From positions 38,169 to 102,168 of the forward strand of contig CANNZV010002464.1 in NCBI GenBank assembly GCA_947561585.1: a stretch of 64,000 bases of DNA. Direction: 5' to 3'. The notes beneath the pieces were generated by a model. It was not told the DNA's origin. It did no database searches and saw only the letters and a list, made by a program, of their open reading frames with translations. The translations under genes and the position numbers were made by a program. Source of the stretch: Caprella mutica. Taxonomy: Eukaryota > Arthropoda > Malacostraca > Amphipoda > Caprellidae. Shown here piece after piece: positions 56,622-64,000 of this stretch. Position 1 is the first letter of the stretch, and each line of letters starts with the position of its first letter.

Positions 56622-56897
56622 TTAGATAGTCGTATAAAAATAAATACCTACAGCTTGCAAAATTCTGATTACACATGAGATTACAGAAGTTACCAATTCG
56701 AAATCAGTTTTCCAAAGAACCACGAGAAGAATTTTTCTAATCTTTTTATCAAGCCTAGCTGCTGTCAATTCTCTGATTGAACGCGAGTGGGTTTCGACTG
56801 AAATCTTTGATCCTGCGGGTTTGGAGACAACTTCAGTCTCAAAGAAGTTTACTTCACCTCCAGCTTGAGACACTGCATGGGTCTGGCTACAAGACAT
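56622..56897 (-). CDS. Open frame of 91 codons, possible exon of an unknown gene
   Basis: The frame opens MSCSQTHAVSQAGGEVNFF and has balanced base use (GGAGGTGAAGTAAACTTC) unlike the AT-rich surroundings. It passes a possible donor (CTGTAG/GTATTT) near its end. The protein is mostly polar, with a basic stretch RLDKKIRKI. I recognise no domain. It could be a first exon of a minus-strand gene, a transposon fragment or a chance frame. Confidence 0.25.
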   Translation of the reverse strand: MSCSQTHAVSQAGGEVNFFETEVVSKPAGSKISVETHSRSIRELTAARLDKKIRKILLVVLWKTDFELVTSVISCVIRILQAVGIYFYTTI

Positions 56898-57183
56898 GAT
56901 TGGGCTTACTTAGCTTGCTACCTGCCTTCAGAAGGATGCTCTCTGTTTGAAAAGAATGCGATAGTCGATGGAGATATGAAAAAAGATGAAACTTTTGGGC
57001 CAACAGAATGTAAAGTTCGTCGAGATCCTACGAGTTCGTAGATATTTAGTTCAATAGTATAAAAATTTAGATATTTACGCATATACGTAAAATAAGGTAA
57101 ATTAAATCTTCTACAATGATTCTTGAAATCAGCCTGAGGTGGGGCTCTCTGCCATGAGATATTTCTATCCGTCAATTCACACA

Positions 57184-57372
57184 TTAAAGGGTTGTTCACA
57201 CATACCAGTGATACGTCCGGTCCGGTTCCTCTCAGTGATTTTTAGCACTGAGAGGAGCCGGTACTGTATGAATGTGTAAGTTGAATTTAAGTAACGATAT
57301 ATTTTTTCACTAATACTGAAGCACTGAGAGGACGTCACAGATACAACACTGATGTCTGTGGACAAGCCTTAA
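57184..57372. mobile_element. Foldback MITE with TTAAAGGGTTGTTCACAC ends
   Basis: TTAAAGGGTTGTTCACACAT is mirrored by TGTGGACAAGCCTTAA. CTCTCAGTG and CACTGAGAG blocks are repeated inside in both directions. Related to the element at 53241-53441. Confidence 0.75.
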
Positions 57373-57445
57373 TTAGAACAATCATACCCAAATTATATAA
57401 TACAATTTATTACTGTCATTTACCTGTATCTTCATTCTTCAACAG

Positions 57446-60400
57446 TTTGTCATGGACTGGGAACTGTTGGATTTTTAGGGGACCAAAAACTCCAAGATTG
57501 CTCTGTTCCACTCACTTGTACAGTTAATGGATGGGAAGGTAAAGATTTAATATGAAGATATCTTTTCTTTTTATTCTGGATTTGATCTTGGTAAAAGTAA
57601 ATGAAAACGATAAGCTCTGAAAATAAATTTCTTATGGCTTATGGTCATAAAAGAAATAAGTTTACATTAATTTGTTCATAACAAATAAAATTACTGAATT
57701 CGGTACAATGCACTAAAAGGACGCATTCTAATTCTTGTCCAGGTTCTGTTCCTAATACCACTATATGTATAATTCATCCACCGGCTCCTCAATGATAGAA
57801 GGAATGTGTTTACTTATTGTTGCACAATTGAAAACTTACTGTATTGCAAGACCACATTGCCTATCTCTCGGTGCTGAAATTGCTTTATTTGAAACTGCTG
57901 AACTGTTTGAAAATTTCAGACAGTATCTCCTTGCTGCCAGCATGCGTGAGTTTGAACTTTGAACACTTCGTATTTGCTGTTTCATAATATGATGTTGTAG
58001 ATGCAGAATGTATACAGGTGGGGCCCGCTTTTATTCCCAAAATGAGTTAGTTTTTATCTAACTAACCTAGTTAGTTATTAATTTATTATCTAACCAACCT
58101 AGTTAGCTATTTTCTAACTAACCTAGTTAGGTGTTCGTAACTAACCTAGTTAGGTGTTCGTAACTAATTACCTAGGTTAGTTAGTTAGAGCTTATGTCCT
58201 ACACCGGATCTATTGGAAGAATTATGAATGAAACTCTTCTTAAATTTAAAGTTTAACTCCTATCTATTAACAATATGATAAAGTGAACACATTAAAGTGA
58301 GAATAGTTTTACTATTATTGTTAGGTAGATTAAGAGTTATTTAATGATCGCTTTTTCTTTAATTTGTTTATATTGTTAATATACCAACCAAGGTTAAGGG
58401 AAGCCACGAATAGTTTTAATGAATAATGTTGAATTAATGACTAACTATATAAGAAAATGATACACCCTGATTACCTAATACAAATGATACATCCTAATAT
58501 AAAATTATGAACTGTAAGGAACTAGATAGTTTGATTTGGATTTTGTTGCTGGTGTATTATGCTTCTGTGAGACGCGTGCTTTCTTGAGATCTGGTCATAT
58601 ACAAGGCCGAGAGTTATTGTGGGCGTGGAGTTATTGCTTCTTTCAGTATCAAGTGTGCCAAGAATTTCACGATAGTAAGAGTGGCTGGGAGCTCTTGATT
58701 ATGTTTGTATGACAAAATCAATCGTATAAATGTTTTACACATATTGTCAAAATAAAATGTGGGTATAAAATATTGACAGTGGTATATATTTGTACCACAT
58801 TGTCTAACTGCAGCCTGTGACTAAAGCAACCTAACAGAAACGAATATTGAGTACAGGTAATGGAGAGTACATGTACTCGAAAAATTATCCTCGTTTTAAC
58901 TGATACTTTATCTCACATTGAGTATGTTATATTACTCATTTGTTTAAGCCAAGGTCAAATATTTTTTCTCTGGTCACTGATCATGTTTATCCTACTTTTG
59001 AACTTTAATTCTTGAATATTTCATCTCCTGACCTAATACTGTGAGATCTATTCTGTTTCATTCGAATATATTATTGCCCATTAGACATTAAAGGTCCCCT
59101 CCACTCTGTTTTTTTTATTTCTCTATTCATTAGAACTAAGGTTACTGATTATAAAACTGCAAACCATTTCAAATTTGGTTCTATAGTTTTATTATAATAC
59201 GTTATTTAGTATTTTTTTTCCGTTCTTTCTACTACCCCTCTGAATTTCAAGCAAAGAAACAGCCTGCATGTCTGATAGGCTAACTAGATCCGACAAATAA
59301 CAAAGCTGACTCCAAGATAATGGATCCATATAAAGAATCCAAGTACCTAATTAAGTAATTCTTACCAATAGTTTTCATATATCATAACATTTTTCCGATC
59401 TTGAGAACTGTTAATTTTCAAACACTGTATTTGTATAGGTATGTACTATGTATATACGAACGAACATACCTACTCAAGTATGCAGATTTTTTCTTCTAAT
59501 GAATCTCAGAATGAAAAAAGCGAAATGTGAATATTACTTTTATAATTAATTGTGAACAGAATATTTGATCGATTTAAATTCTCCTTTCTGTGATAATCAA
59601 ATGGCAGATAATTAAATGACCGGGGCCAATTGGTCTATACCTATTTTGACTAACACATCGTACATTAGTCAAAGAATTGTCTTTTAATTAACCTTAGCTC
59701 TACAAATTTAAAGCAATTCCAGAATTTTTTAAATTTAGAGTGGAGAAGACCTTTAAGTTTTTCTCTCATACTTATGCAAAGTAAATATATATAGACAATA
59801 TATATTTTAGACAATTCAACCTTACAACTCCAATCCTAACTCTATTCTTATAATGATCAGAGTCTTTCAAGATTCAAATCCCTTCTACTTTTGTATATGT
59901 AACGATATGTCTATTTCTGACACAAGCATCATACACTTAAAATCTTTATACAATATTACTATTCATTTGGAAAAAGAAATTTAATGATGCTAGCGGTCAT
60001 TTTTTAAATATTTTCATATCTAAAGTTATCCAAACGACCACAGTTTAAAAATTAACCAAATGTGAGTAACAGTTAATCTGGAACAAGATGTCCATGGACC
60101 TAATTTGTTTGGAATTTCTTTAACGCTCGGTGATTTAGTTAAAAGTATTCCATGACCTCTTAGTTCCTACATCGTTAACCAGTTTATATCAAATTGAATT
60201 ATCTTATATCTTGAAACCATGCAAGCATCTATTCGTTGCAATCTAAAACAATCTAATTTAATTTTCAGCTGAAAGTTTTTTTGTTGGATTGGAGCTGAAC
60301 ACGTATGGCAATTGGGTGTGGATGTTCAACAAACGCAGTCCAGGTCTTGTACCCAGCACCGGCGATTGGTCAGACATTGCAATTAAAAGTGGGGATGACT

Positions 60401-60489
60401 GCGTGCGGTTGATAAAAAACAAGAACTTCAAGTTAGACACCTCAAAATGTTCACGCAGTTTCTATTATGTCTGCCGCATATACATTTGA
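57446..60489 (+). CDS. C-type lectin domain protein, 5' exon missing
   Basis: Three exons join in frame: 57446..57538, 57799..57945 and 60269..60489, about 153 residues. The first visible exon has CHGLGTVGFLGDQKLQDC and CTVNGWE. The second has EGMCLLIVAQ, then ARPHCLSLGAEIALFETAELFENF. The third has ESFFVGLELN, GNWVWMFN, DWSDI, DDCVRLI and CSRSFYYVCRI before the stop. These are the landmarks of a C-type lectin domain: WxxxxxxC start, alpha-1 with ArpHC, WVW, and the final cysteines. The WND and EPN calcium/sugar signatures are not evident, so sugar binding is uncertain. The first acceptor of exon 2 that looks obvious (57742) leads to a stop; only the acceptor GATAG at 57798 keeps the frame. 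A signal-peptide exon should lie upstream of 57446. In arthropods such proteins are typically secreted and often immune-related. Confidence 0.82.
58030..58195. repeat. Cluster of AACTAACCTAGTTAG repeats
   Basis: CTAACTAACCTAGTTAG, itself partly palindromic, is repeated about five times, with GGTGTTCGT spacers in the last two, within the long CTLD-gene intron. Confidence 0.85.
59089..59756. mobile_element. Foldback element with AAAGGTCCCC ends (copy 2)
   Basis: TTAAAGGTCCCCTCCACTCT is mirrored by AGAGTGGAGAAGACCTTTAA. It lies in the CTLD-gene intron. From 59597 it also contains a block repeated at 61478 (see that entry). Confidence 0.7.
59597..59695. repeat. 100-bp repeat also present at 61478-61575
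   Basis: ATTAAATGACCGGGGCCAAT, TTTTGACTAACACATCGTAC and TAGTCAAAGAATTGTC are shared, in the same order and almost identical, with 61478-61575. Confidence 0.85.
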
Positions 60490-60660
60490 ATGTGATAATC
60501 TAAAAATGAACAGTATTGAGAAAGATAGTCTTGGATATCATTTCGACCATATATGTTTAATGACCATTACTAAGTTGTTATTGTCACATTTAATTCAGAA
60601 CGTTATTTAAAGATACTCAATTACAATTTTTCTCTATGGTATCATAAAAAAGATTCGTAA

Positions 60661-61086
60661 TTGTTATTTTCAGCAAAGGTTCAACGTGCCACGCAATACG
60701 AATTTCAACTCAATTTAATTACAAAATTTAATAATATATTGGGTCTACCTACCCAACAGTTCTTGTTTTTATTTGTGGGGTTATTTGAAAGCACACCATG
60801 CAGGAAAAACCCCACCAACACTGCAAACCTCAAAGCAAACATCGTGGAAGAAATCAACAGAATTGTTCATGCAAAGCTATCCACGGAGTCATACCATCCA
60901 AAGAATGCATGAATGTTTAGCAGTTCGTAGTTGCAATTTATCGTCTTAAATTTTTCAAAAGTGATGTAGCTTTCTAAAACGTAGAAATTTAGATTTAAAT
61001 TGGTATATTACTTTTTCATGACAATCAATAAATTCTATGTATGATGAGCGTTTATAAAATGGCCATTTTTAATACTCACCCTGTAT
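60661..61086 (+). pseudogene. Relic of a DDE transposase, C-terminal part
   Basis: The frame reads FLFLFVGLFES, then PTNTANLKANIVEEINRIV and, one base shifted, RMHECLAVRSCNLSS. This resembles the end of IS630/Tc1/mariner-superfamily transposases, with the DFFLxGxxKS block, the LKANIxxEI block and the RMxxC end. The catalytic SPDLTP segment is missing by deletion and the frame is broken. A terminal ACTCACCCTGTA at 61075-61086 is probably the right inverted-repeat end. Confidence 0.65.
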
Positions 61087-61164
61087 GTTATGTCATTAAT
61101 ATGGTTCAAAAACTTGGTCTCTGAAATTTCAGTCTGAGGTATAAAAAAAACTTAACAGTTAAAT

Positions 61165-61300
61165 GTATTGAAGGCGTGTCACCTTCCCCCCCCCCTCCCT
61201 CTCCCGACCTTCCCCCCCCCCTCTGCCAGGTCATTAAACAATCATGAAGTGTGCACTGTGCAGCACAAACTAGCGGATACAACAAACTATATAATGGCCA
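61165..61300. repeat. C-rich run plus shared GGTCATTAAAC block
   Basis: The C-rich tracts CCCCCCCCCCTCC and CCCCCCCCCC are followed by GCCAGGTCATTAAACAATCA and GCGGATACAACAAACTA. The same succession occurs at 52460-52563 and partly at 41695-41750. Confidence 0.75.
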
Positions 61301-61477
61301 TTTATGTTGAGAGGCCAATTATAATTATAACCGAAATTTACGAGGCCGAATTATCCGTCCACCTATTAATATATACATCAATAATAAGATGTCTACTACG
61401 TGTATAATTAGAAGAATATTACTGGGAATCAAATAAACTGGAATCAATTGAGCGGGGATCAATTTTTACGAGGATCA

Positions 61478-61575
61478 AATGACAGATAATTAAATGACCG
61501 GGGCCAATTGATCTAGATCTATTTTGACTAACACATCGTACATTAGTCAAAGAATTGTCTTTTTATCGTTCCTAT
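61478..61575. repeat. Second copy of the 100-bp repeat at 59597
   Basis: It is a direct copy of the block in the CTLD-gene intron about 1.9 kb upstream, with a handful of differences. Confidence 0.85.
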
Positions 61576-61870
61576 TGAGTTACAATAAAGATCATGTTCA
61601 ACAAGACCGAAAATATATTGATTTCGTATGGTACATAAACGGTGAACCACTCAAATCCGTATACTTTGTATTCAGGTGATAGAAAAACTGATATATATTA
61701 TTATCGCATATTCAAATTTGAAATATTATGAGTTATGAGAAAGATGGAAATCAATTAAAAATCGTATTAGTAAAATTGAAAGACTGATGAATATAAAACG
61801 ATATCGTTAATATGTCCTAAATGTGTACTGCTTATAAACTTTCATAATTTTTAACATTTGAGGTAATGTA

Positions 61871-63067
61871 AAGGGTGTCCCAAAAAACCGATACCCAAAT
61901 TTCAAAGGCTGTAATTCAAAAACTATTAGACTTACAAAAAATTTGAAAATCACATTTTGTTTCTCAACATTTTTTCCATCTCTGTACAAAATTTTAAGAT
62001 GAATCGATTAAACGATTTTCTTTTAGCTGTATTTTTAGTGACCGATACCAAAAACCTGCTTGCGCACTTTCAGTAAAACACTTATTTCACAGTTCGAATT
62101 GTTCAAGAAGCACTGACAGAAAAATTGCAAATCACTGCAATAAAAAGTGGATTACATCTTACTAAATCTACATTCATCAGATTTGTAACCTTAAATTTGA
62201 AGCGACATCCTTACAAGACGCACGAGCGAAACAAACACCTAAATACCTATCTTCCTCGGCGCTGAATTTTGCTCATTGGTTTTAGCAAAGAAATGTCCGG
62301 TTTGTGGACGATAATGTGGATGGTGATGAGACCACTTTTCATTTGAATGGCAAAATAAATTATCATAATGCTCGCACATATTCACCGAAGAACCTACCTC
62401 CTACTTTCAACTTTGACGTAAGAATATCGTGAAGGAAAAGTCTGTGTGTGGATTGGACTAAGAAGTACCAATGGCCGACTTGGCCGTATCGTTTGTCCTT
62501 ATTTTTACAAAAATAATTTAAATGGAGATAGATACCTTGATCAAATAAGTGATAGAATCGTTCCAAGACTTCGAGAAATACATGGAAACAGAATCAATCG
62601 AACCTGGTTGGTTCAGCACAGGTTCCGAACTGTCACTGTAAGGAAAAGTAAATGAACTATTCTGCATACGCATTATCGCCCTGAATCATCGTATCGAATG
62701 GCCCACCAGATCGCCAGAACCATTAATAGGAGGAACAGTTTGATTGATTTTTTTTTTCGGTTTTATTTTAATAAGCGCCTTTTATTGTTATAATAACGGT
62801 GTTTTAATAAACTGTTGAAAGTTATTAAAAACATGGTTTTAATATACTAAAATTCGAAGTTAAACCAAAAGTGCGCAAACAGGTTTTCAATATCGTTCAC
62901 TAAAAATACTGCATAATGAAAACGGTTAGATATATTAATCTAAAATTTTGTTCATATATGGAATACATGTTGATAAACAAAATATATTTTTCAAATTTTT
63001 TGTAAGTCTAATAGTTTTTGAATTACAGCCATTGAAATTTGGGTATCGGTTTTTTTGGGACACCCTG
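61871..63067 (+). mobile_element. Decayed 1.2-kb DDE transposon, about 200-bp inverted repeats
   Basis: The left end AAGGGTGTCCC and right end GGGACACCCTG are flanked by TA (61869-61870 and 63068-63069). The inverted repeats extend about 200 bp: ATACCCAAATTT near the tip, AACTATTAGACTTAC, and AAAACCTGCTTGCGCAC near the inner edge all have inverted partners. The interior (about 62150-62720) encodes, over several frames, LKRHPYK, FHLNGKINYHNARTYSPKN, SVCVWIGL, NLNGDRYLDQI and EWPTRSPE. These are landmarks of arthropod IS630/Tc1/mariner-superfamily transposases, from the helix-turn-helix region to the DDE block. Multiple frameshifts and stops make it dead. Confidence 0.85.
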
Positions 63068-63071
63068 TATA

Positions 63072-63275
63072 GGGTAAGTTCCGAATTATCGGACTGATCC
63101 ACATTTTCGATCATATAAAAAAAAGGTGTACACTAATTTATAATAGCTTTCATTCTCATTGGTATCCATGATATCTCTAGGTAAGATGGATACAAATTAC
63201 AATAAAATACAACTTTTTTTACTACTACTGATAATTATATTTTCTTTCTTATATGCTCGAACTTACCGTAATCGG
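63072..63275. mobile_element. Foldback MITE, family P (copy 4)
   Basis: AGGGTAAGTTCCGAATTATC begins at 63072, just after the DDE transposon. TTATATGCTCGAACTTACCG near 63249 is the opposite arm. CACATTTTCGATCATATAA is shared with other family-P arms. Confidence 0.6.
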
Positions 63276-64000
63276 TCACAGACGACATGGTAGTGGTACA
63301 TGTGGATAAAAATGAACTTCACTCTCTACAATGTTATTCGTACGTCAAAATTTTAATTGGTACCTCTTCAGAAAAAGTTTCTTTCACTCTTCAATTGTTT
63401 CTGACATGGTATTGTAATTGTACGTCAGTATTGAATTATCAGCTCTGTGACTGTAATAAATGAATAAGAACTACAGAGACTTGACTAGAGTCTATCTATT
63501 TAAAATGCTATGAATTTATATAAAATAATGTATTGTAATAAAATTGGTAATTAAAGAAATATGATATTGCACCATTTAAATTTGACAATATGTTTTCCAT
63601 TTATAATTCAGATTTTGTTTTCATTCTAATTTTAAACATTTTCTCCATTTATTTTCATTTTACGTTCCTTCTTTGAATATGCTAGATATTTATTGATTTG
63701 AAGTAAAGTTATAACGGACAAGAAATGAAGCTAGTAAAGATAACGGAAAAAAAAAAAAAAAAAAAAAAGCTAATTGAAAGAATTGATGAAAAAATGCATA
63801 GTTTCCCTTATTTTGATAATTATACAACCTTATGATGATTTAACATCATAATTGTATATATCAGCTGAAGTTATTCGCAGTAATATGAACGATCCACTTT
63901 AAGATTGTGAAGAACAAGTAATTGAAAGATCGATAAAATTCTGCTTAAATCCTTTGATATGGTATCTATGTTTCCAAAATATTATTCTAATTCGAATTAT
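63276..64000. other. AT-rich sequence to the right edge, nothing recognised
   Basis: It contains a poly-A run at 63750-63768. No exon, element or array was supported. Confidence 0.5.

Noticed and set aside
57743..57798. Premature stop in the CTLD gene suggesting a pseudogene
   Set aside because: Moving the acceptor to 57798 restores a continuous lectin domain with correct phase, so the gene can be intact.
61106..61318. Minus-strand frame with a glycine-rich stretch
   Set aside because: It is produced by the C-runs at 61175-61220 and overlaps repeat sequence.

Overview
The window is AT-rich animal nuclear DNA from an arthropod, most likely a crustacean. Every recognisable gene is split by GT-AG introns. 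The secreted leucine-rich-repeat gene at 48.7-51.2 kb has the architecture of the 'oplophorus-luciferin 2-monooxygenase non-catalytic subunit-like' family, which is abundant in crustaceans. I cannot name the order or species. All exons were assembled by eye from splice sites and reading-frame continuity.

Genes, left to right: (1) the first two coding exons of VPS26C (minus strand, runs off the left edge); (2) Rab35, complete in five coding exons (plus, 14.4-16.1 kb); (3) DTL/CDT2, the WD40 substrate receptor of CRL4, in ten coding exons (minus, 20.0-26.8 kb), with the first coding exon not found; (4) ribosomal protein eS19/RPS19, four coding exons (minus, 36.5-37.9 kb); (5) the LRR secreted protein, four exons (plus, 48.7-51.2 kb); (6) a C-type lectin domain gene, three visible exons (plus, 57.4-60.5 kb) with the signal-peptide exon missing. 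The first four are housekeeping genes of membrane trafficking, replication licensing control and translation. The last two are secreted or extracellular types and sit in the same orientation.

Most of the rest is transposon-derived. Stretches at 1.8-4.7, 9.3-13.7, 27.2-32.7 and 38.7-43.5 kb are dense, nested fields of short non-autonomous DNA transposons. Most have ends like CCAGTCTG...CAGACTGG or CCAAGTAA...TTACTTGG. I could read 8-bp target duplications around at least twelve of them, which points to the hAT superfamily. Seven families (called A-G here) share these end types and a short central core (near GTAACATAGGAATTAA), while their arms differ. In several families the arms carry a family-specific short motif repeated many times. 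I regard this modular element system as the most interesting content of the window.

A second group is foldback elements whose ends read TTAAAGG...CCTTTAA (27.8, 35.0, 53.2, 55.4, 57.2 and 59.1 kb). There is also a 1.6-kb hAT-like element carrying a 26-bp minisatellite (11.9-13.6 kb), a 1.2-kb decayed DDE transposon with about 200-bp inverted repeats (61.9-63.1 kb), a second transposase relic (60.7-61.1 kb) and the RNase H end of a non-LTR retrotransposon (53.7-54.9 kb). Minisatellites lie at 5.4, 10.1, 12.1, 24.0, 45.8 and 50.7 kb, and a 33-bp repeat lies inside DTL coding sequence. I saw no tRNA, rRNA or CRISPR array.
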